NCBI RefSeq assembly: GCF_017315725.1 | Contig: NZ_JAFLRG010000001.1 | Coordinates: forward strand, 1,612,001-1,676,000 | DNA: 64,000 bases | Direction of reading: 5' to 3' | Origin: Trinickia acidisoli | GTDB lineage: Bacteria > Pseudomonadota > Gammaproteobacteria > Burkholderiales > Burkholderiaceae | Part shown: positions 1-6,967 of the stretch, piece by piece | Layout of the letters: each line of letters begins with the position of its first letter | Numbering within the stretch: position 1 is the stretch's first letter | The notes under the pieces: generated by a model | Seen by the model: the letters and a program-made list of their open reading frames with translations, nothing else | Told to the model about the DNA's origin: nothing | Database searches by the model: none | Translations under genes and position numbers: made by a program

Positions 1-87
1 CGCGAGCCGGCGGCGGGCTCTTTGGTGGCCGTGAGCGTCTTTCTGTGGGCAGCCCCGAGCGAAAAGTCTTCGGTGCGGCATCTCTAG
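1..87 (+). other. possible 3' end of an upstream gene (uncertain)
   Basis: Frame 1 is open from the window edge to a TAG at 85-87, directly before a hairpin terminator. The 28 codons include a short hydrophobic run (SLVAVSVFLW). This is compatible with the tail of a plus-strand gene converging on phaP, but 28 open codons in GC-rich DNA is weak evidence. I do not recognise the product. Confidence 0.2.
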
Positions 88-92
88 ACAAT

Positions 93-131
93 AAAAAACG
101 GCGCGCTCCCCGATGGGAGCGCGCCGTTTTT
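93..131. terminator. bidirectional intrinsic terminator downstream of phaP
   Basis: Stem arms of about 12 bp (CGGCGCGCTCCC and GGGAGCGCGCCG) close a CGAT loop. An A-run on the left and a T-run on the right make it work in both directions. It lies 39 bp past the phaP stop and would also end any transcript entering from the left edge. Confidence 0.9.
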
Positions 132-169
132 GTACTTTCGTACGTCGGCGCGGAGCGAGTGCCGAAGTA

Positions 170-751
170 TTAAACTGCCGACTTCTTCGTTGCGGCGGCG
201 CGCGACGCTTGCGAGGCAGCTTGTTGCGCAGCCTTCTGCGCAGCCGTAGCGGCAGCGTTGAAGTTGCTTTCCGCGATTTCGACGGCTTGCTTCGTGGCCT
301 TGTGAACCGTTTCGTACGTCGTGTTCGCCGCGGTGATCGCCGACTTGATGACCGCTACGGCCGTTTCCGAACCGGCCGGCGCGTTCTTCGCGACGTTCTC
401 GACGAGCGCTTGCACCTTGCGGTTTTGCTCTTCGTACTGGGCTTCGGCGACGCGCGCGAATTCAGCTTGCGTGGCCGAGGCGATTTCGTACAGATGGCGG
501 CCGTACGACAACACTTTTTCGGCCACCGGCTGCGTCAGGCTGGCTTGCAGCGCGACGAATTCTTGCGCGTCCTTGACCGACAGCGCACGTTGTGCGTTTT
601 CCTGGCTTTCGGCGATCGTCGACTTGACCACTTGCAGGTTCAGTTCGACAAGCTTTTCGATGCCTTCGAACGCCTTGTTCGTCAGACCGAACAGGGCTTC
701 GAGGTTCGCTTTCTGTGCTGCCGCGAATTGCTCAGGTGTCAGCAGAGTCAT
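170..751 (-). CDS. phaP: phasin (PHA granule-associated protein)
   Basis: A 193-residue phasin of the PhaP family, the small amphipathic protein that coats polyhydroxyalkanoate granules and controls their size and number. It begins [20 protein letters not shown], matching the usual phasin_2 N-terminus. The body is a series of long amphipathic helices with no cysteine, and the C-terminal 40 residues are Ala/Gln/Lys-rich, which is typical. The start is supported by AGGAG 7 bases upstream. The gene stands alone, with a strong promoter at 866-893 and its own terminator at 93-131. Flanking TTGTGC-GTC-GCA repeats suggest control by a PhaR-type repressor that is released when PHA accumulates; that part is inference. 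No PHA synthase gene lies in this window. Confidence 0.95.
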   Translation of the reverse strand: MTLLTPEQFAAAQKANLEALFGLTNKAFEGIEKLVELNLQVVKSTIAESQENAQRALSVKDAQEFVALQASLTQPVAEKVLSYGRHLYEIASATQAEFARVAEAQYEEQNRKVQALVENVAKNAPAGSETAVAVIKSAITAANTTYETVHKATKQAVEIAESNFNAAATAAQKAAQQAASQASRAAATKKSAV

Positions 752-841
752 GTTTTCGCTCCTGGAGATCGACCTGTTTCGTCAGGTCGAAGATGGTGGA
801 ATGGCTAAACTGGCGAGGCGCCTTCTTTGGTCCGACGTGTT

Positions 842-857
842 TTGTGCGTCGCAACAA
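842..857. promoter_or_regulatory. candidate PhaR-type operator, downstream copy (imperfect)
   Basis: TTGTGC-GTC-GCAACAA, an imperfect inverted repeat. It falls just downstream of the predicted phaP -10 box, around the expected transcription start, a position where a bound repressor blocks initiation. It shares its first 11 bases with the perfect copy at 901-915. Confidence 0.5.
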
Positions 858-865
858 CGGTTCCC

Positions 866-893
866 ATTTTAGGATGGCCTCAACAAATGTCAA
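866..893 (-). promoter_or_regulatory. sigma-70 promoter of phaP
   Basis: On the minus strand, a consensus -35 TTGACA (888-893) is separated by 16 bp from -10 TAAAAT (866-871). The transcript would start near 859 and carry a leader of about 108 bases. This is one of the best promoter matches in the window, in keeping with phasin being very abundant. Confidence 0.75.
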
Positions 894-900
894 GTATTTT

Positions 901-915
901 TTGTGCGTCGCACAA
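901..915. promoter_or_regulatory. candidate PhaR-type operator, upstream copy (perfect palindrome)
   Basis: TTGTGC-GTC-GCACAA has perfect 6-bp arms. It lies just upstream of the phaP -35 box, 59 bp (start to start) from the second copy. Together the two copies bracket the promoter. Confidence 0.5.
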
Positions 916-1318
916 TTGTCCGAATTTATCGATAAAACAATGCGTTACGCATATTTAGGGACATGAGGGCGGAATCGTTTTCGGTCGTTTTGCCGCGGCG
1001 CCGGAGCGGCAAAACGCCAGCAGGGAGCGCCCATCTCCGTCATCGTGCGCCAGCGAGCGGTGATCTGGCGGAAAACGCTGTAAACCGATCGTGAGGCTGG
1101 TGCGTTAAGCTGACTTGCTTCGCTGCGCGGGGCGGTTCGAGCCGCAAATCCACGCCGCGTCTGGGTTTCGCGCGAACCATTTCGCTCAAGTTTGGACAAA
1201 CATCGCCGTTATGCGGTCATGGCCCCACAGGTGAAGCGGCGCTCGCGCAAGAATCGTGCATGACCGACGCTTCCCCAATTTACAAATTGGATCAAGGATG
1301 GCCGATAAGTGCTTAATA
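916..1318. other. gene-free stretch with two stable hairpins
   Basis: No convincing reading frame is present. It contains a palindrome ATGCG-TTA-CGCAT (940-952), a perfect 10-bp-arm hairpin GTTTTGCCGC/GCGGCAAAAC with a 9-base loop (987-1015), and a second hairpin CGCCAG/CTGGCG (1048-1070). Neither hairpin has an adjacent T-run, so they are not standard terminators. A 16-bp inverted repeat, CCAATTT-AC-AAATTGG, occupies 1275-1290. An untranslated small RNA is possible but unproven. Confidence 0.4.
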
Positions 1319-1347
1319 TTGCTAATTTTTCGTAGCTTTACTACACT
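1319..1347 (+). promoter_or_regulatory. candidate sigma-70 promoter of pbpG
   Basis: TTGCTA (1319-1324), a 17-bp spacer and TACACT (1342-1347) sit in a locally AT-rich stretch. They would give a leader of about 30 bases before the ATG at 1385. Confidence 0.5.
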
Positions 1348-1384
1348 TGCCGACAACCGTCCGCCACTCCTGCTTCAGACATCA

Positions 1385-2554
1385 ATGAAAATCGCTCTGT
1401 TTTCGTCGCTCAACGTGATTCGAGGCGTGGCGCTTGGCACAGTCGTGTCCGCGGTTGCCAGCGCGCTCGCCATTGCGACGCTTGCGGCCCCGGTCGATGC
1501 GCTCGCCGCCGAGGCCACGCCGGTTCACCACCCCGTCCACAAGAAACACCTCAAGAAAGAAGAGCATGCGGCCATCTCGAAGGCCGCTGCGAACGCTGCC
1601 ACGCCGAAGGTTGCGGCGGCCGAGGTGCGGACTCGCGACAGGGAGCGCATGGCGCACGAACGCGTGAGGTATACGATACGCGCGCACGTTCGCCATCCGG
1701 TCGTGCATCGCGTCGCGTTCGAGCCGCGCTCGCCCACGGCCGGCCAGGCCTTCGGGCTCCAAGAGACGCCTGAAGGCGTCGCGCTGCGCTCGAATGTCGC
1801 ATTCGTCGTCGATCAGAACACGTCGGAGGTGCTGCTCGACAAGAACTCGACGTTGGTCGTGCCGATCGCGTCGATCACGAAGCTGATGACGGCAATGGTC
1901 GTGCTCGATTCGAAGATGCCGCTGACCGATCAAATCGAGGTGACCGACGACGATCGCGATTTCATCAAGCACACGGGCTCGCGCCTGCACGTGGGCTCGG
2001 TGCTCTCGCGCGAGGACATGCTGCATATCGCGCTGATGGCGTCTGAGAACCGTGCCGCCGCTGCGTTGTCGCGCTACTACCCGGGCGGCCGTCCGGCGTT
2101 TATCGAGGCGATGAACGCGAAGGCCAAGGCGCTCGGCATGAACGCTACGCACTTCGAGAGCCCGACCGGGCTGACGAGTCAAAACGTGTCGACGGCACGC
2201 GATCTCGTCAAGATGATCAACGCGGCGTATCAGTACCCGCTGATCCGCAAGTTCTCGACGGACCGCAGCTACGACGTCTACCCGGGCAAGGGCGAACTGG
2301 CCTACAACAGCACGAATGCGCTCGTGCGCAACCCGACGTGGGACATCGGTCTTCAGAAAACGGGCTTCATCAACGAGGCCGGCGAATGCCTCGTGATGCA
2401 AGCGATGATCCACGGCCGCCCGATGATCATGGTGCTGCTCGATTCGACCGGCAAATACTCTCGATTTGCCGACGCGACGCGCTTGCGCAAGTGGCTTGAC
2501 GATTTCGGCGGGCAGCGCATGACGAGCGCCGACGCTGGCGGACGCGGCACCTGA
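1385..2554 (+). CDS. pbpG: D-alanyl-D-alanine endopeptidase (penicillin-binding protein 7 type)
   Basis: A 389-residue periplasmic low-molecular-weight PBP of the peptidase S11 family, which cleaves DD-crosslinks in peptidoglycan. The catalytic triad motifs are all visible: SxxK as SITK (S163, K166), SxN as SEN (220-222) and KTG at 325-327. The ATG at 1385 was chosen because it gives a hydrophobic export signal (residues about 12-42, ending ...VDALAAEA). The frame is open further upstream to 1256, but those codons look non-coding. Residues about 43-115 form a His/Lys/Arg-rich linker before the catalytic domain, longer than in Escherichia coli PbpG. The gene has its own promoter and terminator and no operon partner. 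Confidence 0.93.
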   Translation: MKIALFSSLNVIRGVALGTVVSAVASALAIATLAAPVDALAAEATPVHHPVHKKHLKKEEHAAISKAAANAATPKVAAAEVRTRDRERMAHERVRYTIRAHVRHPVVHRVAFEPRSPTAGQAFGLQETPEGVALRSNVAFVVDQNTSEVLLDKNSTLVVPIASITKLMTAMVVLDSKMPLTDQIEVTDDDRDFIKHTGSRLHVGSVLSREDMLHIALMASENRAAAALSRYYPGGRPAFIEAMNAKAKALGMNATHFESPTGLTSQNVSTARDLVKMINAAYQYPLIRKFSTDRSYDVYPGKGELAYNSTNALVRNPTWDIGLQKTGFINEAGECLVMQAMIHGRPMIMVLLDSTGKYSRFADATRLRKWLDDFGGQRMTSADAGGRGT

Positions 2555-2601
2555 GATCGGACCGCGCCACGGCGCGCTCGATTCGAACCTCCGCAGGAAC
2601 G

Positions 2602-2628
2602 AAAAGCCCCGCCTAGAGCGGGGCTTTT
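2602..2628. terminator. intrinsic terminator between pbpG and the convergent iclR-type gene
   Basis: AAAAGCCCCGC and GCGGGGCTTTT form perfect 11-bp arms around a CTAGA loop. The flanking A- and T-runs make it bidirectional, serving pbpG and the regulator gene that reads towards it. Confidence 0.92.
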
Positions 2629-2683
2629 CGTCGTCGGATGAAGGTGCGTGAGGGTAGGTGAAGGCCCGCGCTTGCGTTGCTGC

Positions 2684-3502
2684 TCAGTGCGCGCCCGATT
2701 TGCGGTGGTGAGGGTCTGCGGCGGCTGCCGCCTCGGAGTGGTAGCCGAGGGATTCGGAAATGACGAGGGCCGTGCTGCTCAGTTGGCCGAGCCACGAGTC
2801 TTGCAAACGATCGGCCGGCGCTGACAGCGACAAGCCCGCGACCAGTTTGCCGGTATCGTCGTAAATGCCGGCGGCGATGCAGCGTACGCCGAGTTCGAGC
2901 TCTTCGTTATCGCGCGCGCAAGCCTGTTGGCGCACCTGCGTGAGTTCGCGCTCGAGCCGGGAAATGTCGGTGATGCTGTTTTGAGTGTGGCCCGACAGCC
3001 CCGTGCGCATGGCATAGGCGCGGACGCGCGTGGCTTCGTCTGCTGCCAGAAACAGCTTGCCGACCGAGGTCAGGTGCAGTGGCGCGCGCCCGCCGATCGC
3101 CCGCACCACCTGCATTCCCGAGCGCTCGGAGTAGGCGCGCTCGATATAGACGATCTCGTCGCCTTGCCGTACCGACAGATTGACCGTTTGCCCGGTCATG
3201 CGGTGCAGTTCGCGCATCGGCGCGAGCGCCGCGTCGCGCACCGACAGGCGCGCCTTGACCAGATTGCCGAGCTCGAGCAACCGCATACCGAGGCGGTAGG
3301 TGCCCGGGTCGGAGCGGTCGACCAAACGGCAAGTCACCATATCGTTGAGGATGCGGTGCGCCGTCGACGGATGCAGCTCGGTGCGCAGCGCGAGCTCTTT
3401 GAGGCTGACCGGATCGGTATGGGCAGCCAGAGCATCGAGCAGGCGCATCATGCGTTCGATCACCTGGATCGACGTTTTGGAGCCCGGATTCGTCTCGCTC
3501 AT
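2684..3502 (-). CDS. IclR-family transcriptional regulator
   Basis: A 272-residue regulator with an N-terminal winged helix-turn-helix (residues about 10-70; the run LKELALRTELHPSTAHRIL is typical of IclR) and a C-terminal IclR effector-binding domain (about 85-255). The ATG at 3502 is preferred because the frame upstream to 3667 is not IclR-like and would run through the divergent promoter region. It is transcribed divergently from lutA-lutB, 177 bp away. By position it is the likely regulator of lactate use, sensing an organic acid; the effector is not deducible from sequence. Confidence 0.9.
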   Translation of the reverse strand: MSETNPGSKTSIQVIERMMRLLDALAAHTDPVSLKELALRTELHPSTAHRILNDMVTCRLVDRSDPGTYRLGMRLLELGNLVKARLSVRDAALAPMRELHRMTGQTVNLSVRQGDEIVYIERAYSERSGMQVVRAIGGRAPLHLTSVGKLFLAADEATRVRAYAMRTGLSGHTQNSITDISRLERELTQVRQQACARDNEELELGVRCIAAGIYDDTGKLVAGLSLSAPADRLQDSWLGQLSSTALVISESLGYHSEAAAAADPHHRKSGAH

Positions 3503-3526
3503 TGGAAATCGATTGACACGGCAATT

Positions 3527-3541
3527 AATGGATAACCCATT
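3527..3541. promoter_or_regulatory. candidate IclR operator between the regulator and lutAB
   Basis: AATGG-ATAAC-CCATT, an inverted repeat with 5-bp arms, lies 25 bp upstream of the regulator start in the AT-rich part of the divergent intergenic region. The dyad length suits an IclR-family site, but the arms are short. Confidence 0.3.
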
Positions 3542-3678
3542 GTATCTCGTATTGTGAAAAAAGCGAACGCTGTTTGAACGCGTCCTCGGATGGTCGGTCC
3601 GCAGTTTTTTCGACTTTTTCCGTCGCCCGTTGGCGCAAACGACGGATAATCGACCCGTTTCGTTCACTTGTGGCCGCC

Positions 3679-4407
3679 ATGCGAGTCGGACTGTTCGTTA
3701 CTTGTCTCATTGACCTGATGCGCCCGGAGATTGGGTTCTCCGTCATCAAGCTGCTCGAACAGGCGGGCTTCGAGGTCATCGTGCCGCCGGCGCAAACCTG
3801 CTGCGGGCAACCGGCATACAACTCGGGGGAGCGACGCGTCGCTCGCGACCTCGCCGAAAAAATGCTGCGCGAGTTCGAGCAGTTCGACTACGTGGTGGTT
3901 CCCTCCGGTTCGTGCGGCGGGATGATTGCCGCGCACTATGGGGACCTCTTTCGCGACGATCCCGAACTGATGGGCCGCTACGAACGGCTGCGCGCGCAAG
4001 TCTACGAATTGACCGATTTCCTCGTCAACGTCGCGAAGGTGCAACTCGAGCCCGGTTCGTTCGTGGGCCCGGTGACCTACCACGATTCCTGCTCGGGGCT
4101 GCGCGAACTCGGCGTGAAGGCGCAGCCGCGCGCGCTGCTCGCGCAGCGCGGCGTGGCCGTGACGGAAATGAAGGATTGCGAGCACTGCTGTGGCTTCGGC
4201 GGTACCTTCGCGGTCAAATACGGCAATATTTCGACGGCCATCGTTGACGAGAAATGCGCCAATGTCCAGGCGAGCGGCGCAGGCTGCGTCGTGCTTGGCG
4301 ACCTCGGCTGCATCCTGAACATCGAAGGGCGGTTGCGCCGCACCGGCGACACCACGACGCGCGTGCTGCATATCGCTCAAGTCCTGGCCGGCGACGCCGA
4401 CCGCTGA
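3679..4407 (+). CDS. lutA: L-lactate oxidation Fe-S subunit LutA/LldE-type (CCG-domain oxidoreductase)
   Basis: A 242-residue protein with two cysteine-rich CCG domains. The first carries CCG at 41-43, the second DSC at 137-139 and CEHCCGFGG beginning at 167. These domains bind Fe-S clusters and pass electrons during oxidation of L-lactate to pyruvate. The start at 3679 gives MRVGLFVTCLIDLMRPEIG, the usual family N-terminus, although no Shine-Dalgarno is obvious. It is followed 39 bp later by lutB in the same orientation, and an IclR regulator is divergent upstream. The substrate (lactate, or another 2-hydroxyacid such as glycolate) is inferred from family and pairing. Confidence 0.88.
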   Translation: MRVGLFVTCLIDLMRPEIGFSVIKLLEQAGFEVIVPPAQTCCGQPAYNSGERRVARDLAEKMLREFEQFDYVVVPSGSCGGMIAAHYGDLFRDDPELMGRYERLRAQVYELTDFLVNVAKVQLEPGSFVGPVTYHDSCSGLRELGVKAQPRALLAQRGVAVTEMKDCEHCCGFGGTFAVKYGNISTAIVDEKCANVQASGAGCVVLGDLGCILNIEGRLRRTGDTTTRVLHIAQVLAGDADR

Positions 4408-4446
4408 GCCGCGCCGCTCAAGTCCACCGAACCGATCGGGCCCTCC

Positions 4447-5859
4447 ATGCAAGTTCAATCGATGCACTTCAAGGCGCGCGCAAAAGATAGCCTTGCCAAT
4501 CCGCGTTTGCAGCAGAACCTGCAGAAGCTGTCGACGAAGTTCGTGTCGGCGCGGGCCACTGCGATGCATGCGATCGATTTTCCCGCGACGCGCGCGGAAT
4601 TGAAGGCGCGCCGCAATCGGGCGCTCGAGAATCTCGACGTGTGGCTCGAAACGTTCGAGCGCGAGGCCGCCCGCCGCGGCACCACGGTGCTCTACGCCGA
4701 AACGACGCGCGATGCGGCGCGGCTCGTGGCGGACATCGCGCGCAAGCACGATGTCAAAAAGGTCATCAAGACGAAATCGATGGTGTCGGAGGAAATGCGG
4801 CTCAACGCCGTGCTCGGCGAAATGGGCGTGCAGTCGATCGAAACCGATCTTGGCGAATACATTCTTCAGATCAACGACAACGAGCCGCCGAGCCACATCA
4901 TTGCGCCCGTCGTGCACAAGGACAAGGAAGAAATCGCGGATTTGTTCGCGGCCACGCACGGTCGCGCGCGGCTCACCGAGATTCCCGACATGACGCGCGA
5001 GGCGCGCGAGGTATTGCGTCCGCACTTCTTGTCCGCCGATATGGGCGTGACGGGCGGCAATTTTCTCATCGCCGAGACGGGCTCGGTCGCGCTCGTCACG
5101 AACGAGGGCAACGAGGGGATGTGCACCGTGATGCCGCGCGTGCACGTGGCCGTCACCGGGATCGAAAAGGTGCTGCCGACGCTCGAGGATCTCGCGCTGG
5201 CGATGCGGCTGTTGCCGCGCAGCGCCACGGGGCAAACCACGTCCAATTATTTTTCGTTGCTGACGGGCCCGCGCGGCGAAGGCGATCTCGATGGGCCCGA
5301 GCACATGTACGTCGTGCTGGTCGACGGCGGGCGTACGGGGCTGATCGGTGGCGCGTTCCAGGAGATGCTGCGCTGTATTCGATGCGGTGCATGCATGAAT
5401 CACTGCCCCGTCTATCAGAAAGTCGGCGGCCATGCCTACGGCTGGGTCTACCCGGGGCCGATGGGATCGGTGCTGACGCCGAGCTATGCCGGCCTCGACA
5501 AGGCGCTCGACTTGCCTCAAGCGGCGACGCTGTGCGGCGAATGCAATGCCGTCTGTCCCGTGGGCATTCCGCTGTCGGATCTGCTGCGCAAATTGCGCGA
5601 AAAGCAGGTCGAGCGGCGCTTGCGGCCGGCGTCGGAACGGGCGGCACTGGCCATTTGGGGCTTCGTCGCCATGCGGCCGGCACTCTACCGGCTCGTCACG
5701 AAGCTCGCCGTGCGCGTGCTCGAACGCGCCGGCGGGAGTCGCCGCTCGATCGCGTATCTGCCGTTCGGCCAAGGCTGGACGTCGACGCGCGAGATGCCGG
5801 CGCCGGTCGGCCGCACGTTTCGCGAGTTGTACGCGGCACAGCGCAGTCATCAGGGTTGA
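4447..5859 (+). CDS. lutB: L-lactate oxidation Fe-S subunit LutB/LldF-type
   Basis: A 470-residue protein with an N-terminal LUD domain (residues about 60-290) and a ferredoxin-like module binding two [4Fe-4S] clusters. The cluster ligands are visible as C310-C313-C316-C320 (CIRCGACMNHCPVY) and C363-C366-C370 (CGECNAVCPVG). A second in-frame ATG at 4462 is an alternative start. It works with LutA in lactate dehydrogenation at the membrane. The usual third subunit, LutC (a LUD-domain protein), is not downstream; a short unrelated membrane protein follows instead. Confidence 0.9.
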   Translation: MQVQSMHFKARAKDSLANPRLQQNLQKLSTKFVSARATAMHAIDFPATRAELKARRNRALENLDVWLETFEREAARRGTTVLYAETTRDAARLVADIARKHDVKKVIKTKSMVSEEMRLNAVLGEMGVQSIETDLGEYILQINDNEPPSHIIAPVVHKDKEEIADLFAATHGRARLTEIPDMTREAREVLRPHFLSADMGVTGGNFLIAETGSVALVTNEGNEGMCTVMPRVHVAVTGIEKVLPTLEDLALAMRLLPRSATGQTTSNYFSLLTGPRGEGDLDGPEHMYVVLVDGGRTGLIGGAFQEMLRCIRCGACMNHCPVYQKVGGHAYGWVYPGPMGSVLTPSYAGLDKALDLPQAATLCGECNAVCPVGIPLSDLLRKLREKQVERRLRPASERAALAIWGFVAMRPALYRLVTKLAVRVLERAGGSRRSIAYLPFGQGWTSTREMPAPVGRTFRELYAAQRSHQG

Positions 5860-6022
5860 GCGCCCTCGACCTCAAGCACAGCAGCGTGCGATTGTTTATC
5901 GGCACGCAACGCTGAATTCACTATTCGCGTCTTTGTCTCGATAGATATCGTTTATAGAATACGTGTCATGAATGGGAGCGGGTGCGCCATCGGCGCGTAC
6001 CCGCCAAGACAGGGGCACGGCT

Positions 6023-6274
6023 ATGAGAACGACCAAATCGGGCTATTTCTCCAATTTTTCCAGCTATTGGCCCGTGGCGCTTGCGCTGGCGTTGATTGCC
6101 GCCGCCATGCTGCATGCCTACGGCGGCAGCGCTGCGCCGCGCGAGCCGCTGGCGGCCGATCAGGTGACGGCGGAGCTGGCGCGCACGGTGTCGTACGGGT
6201 TGATCGATTCGGTGTCCGTGCACGCGGCGTCGGCTGTGCGCCATGTTGCGTCGCCGACGGCACAGGCGTCGTGA
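6023..6274 (+). CDS. small single-pass membrane protein, unknown
   Basis: An 83-residue protein with one strong hydrophobic segment (residues about 15-33, WPVALALALIAAAMLHAY) and a short soluble tail. I do not recognise a family. The ATG at 6023 was chosen over an upstream in-frame ATG (5972) because it starts just ahead of the membrane segment. It sits 163 bp after lutB and 88 bp before the phosphatase gene, both in the same orientation. Confidence 0.55.
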   Translation: MRTTKSGYFSNFSSYWPVALALALIAAAMLHAYGGSAAPREPLAADQVTAELARTVSYGLIDSVSVHAASAVRHVASPTAQAS

Positions 6275-6288
6275 GGGGTGCAGCCCGA

Positions 6289-6345
6289 TATAATGGCGGA
6301 TTAGGCCGTTCGGCCAGCGCGTTTCGAATCGCGCGCGCTGGCCGG
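6289..6345 (+). promoter_or_regulatory. TATAAT box followed by a GC-rich hairpin
   Basis: A perfect TATAAT lies at 6289-6294, though no good -35 is visible. Just downstream, CGGCCAGCGCG (6311-6321) pairs with a CGCGCTGGCCG arm ending near 6345 and is followed by TTT. If the box is used, the hairpin lies in the leader of the phosphatase mRNA. Confidence 0.35.
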
Positions 6346-6362
6346 CCTTTCGCGTTCGATCG

Positions 6363-6848
6363 ATGAAAACTGTTTCTATTTGTTTCGTTTGTCTCGGGAA
6401 TATCTGCCGCTCGCCCACGGCGGAGGCGGTCATGCGTGCCCAGGTCGAAGCGGCGGGCCTCACCGAGCGGATCTTGATCGATTCGGCGGGCACCGGCAAC
6501 TGGCACGTCGGCACGGCGCCCGACGAGCGCGCGCAGAGGGCGGGGCGCTTGCGCGGCTACGATTTGTCGCCGCTGCGAGCACGGCAAGTGGCTGCGCTCG
6601 ACTTCGACCGTTTCGATTTTCTGCTGGCGATGGACGAAGCCAACCTCCGCAATTTGCAGAAGATCTGTCCACCCGGGCGCCGCGAACGCGTGCGTCTATT
6701 GATGGCGTTCGCGCCCGAGGGCGGGAGCCGCGAGGTGGCCGATCCCTACTTCGGCGGTGGCGAAGGCTTCGAAGTCGTCCTCGATCAGTGCGAGGCGGCT
6801 TGCCGGGGTTTGTTGGCGTACCTGCAAGCGCAGCTTGCCCAGGAGTAG
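6363..6848 (+). CDS. low-molecular-weight protein-tyrosine phosphatase
   Basis: A 161-residue phosphatase of the LMW-PTP family. The P-loop is CLGNICRS, with nucleophile C10 and R16, and the general acid is D127 in DPYFGG; the length is standard. In proteobacteria such enzymes often pair with an exopolysaccharide tyrosine kinase (Wzb/Wzc type), but no kinase or capsule gene is present here, so this copy may have a different target. It precedes iscR by 119 bp, across which the isc promoter is recognised, so it is probably a separate transcript. Confidence 0.92.
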   Translation: MKTVSICFVCLGNICRSPTAEAVMRAQVEAAGLTERILIDSAGTGNWHVGTAPDERAQRAGRLRGYDLSPLRARQVAALDFDRFDFLLAMDEANLRNLQKICPPGRRERVRLLMAFAPEGGSREVADPYFGGGEGFEVVLDQCEAACRGLLAYLQAQLAQE

Positions 6849-6898
6849 CCGGCGTGTGCGTTCAGTCCGGAACCAATAACCTAACCGACGAAGGGGGG

Positions 6899-6923
6899 AT
6901 ACTTGACTAAAAATGTCATGTAT
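6899..6923. promoter_or_regulatory. IscR type-1 operator, distal copy
   Basis: A 25-bp dyad that by my count matches the published E. coli type-1 IscR consensus at 22 of 25 positions: ATACTTGACT on the left and GTC at 17-19, ending TAT. It overlaps the -35 element of the iscR promoter, as expected for feedback repression by [2Fe-2S]-IscR. Confidence 0.7.
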
Positions 6924-6930
6924 TTATACT
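6903..6930 (+). promoter_or_regulatory. sigma-70 promoter of the isc operon
   Basis: TTGACT (6903-6908), a 16-bp spacer and TATACT (6925-6930). The start would be near 6937, about 30 bases before iscR. The two IscR-like sites at 6899-6923 and 6926-6950 cover the -35 and the -10/start region. Confidence 0.75.
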
Positions 6931-6950
6931 TGACCAAAATCGTCGAGAAT
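6926..6950. promoter_or_regulatory. IscR type-1 operator, proximal copy
   Basis: A second copy of the 25-bp dyad (ATACTTGACC, then GTCGAG), also about 22 of 25 against the E. coli consensus. It is offset 27 bp from the first and overlaps the -10 box and start point. Confidence 0.68.
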
Positions 6951-6967
6951 TCGGGTTCCCCGTCCCT

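Noticed and set aside
113..808. A 231-codon plus-strand frame opposite phaP
   Set aside because: Antisense to a clear phasin and begins inside the terminator; Arg/Leu-rich shadow composition.
945..1199. An 84-codon minus-strand frame in the phaP-pbpG gap
   Set aside because: Arg-rich, no Shine-Dalgarno, no recognisable motif, and it runs through the strong hairpin at 987-1015.
3664..5850. A 728-codon open frame on the minus strand opposite lutA-lutB
   Set aside because: It lies wholly antisense to two well-supported Fe-S genes. Its translation is rich in His, Arg and Ala, typical of shadow frames in GC-rich DNA, and matches no family.
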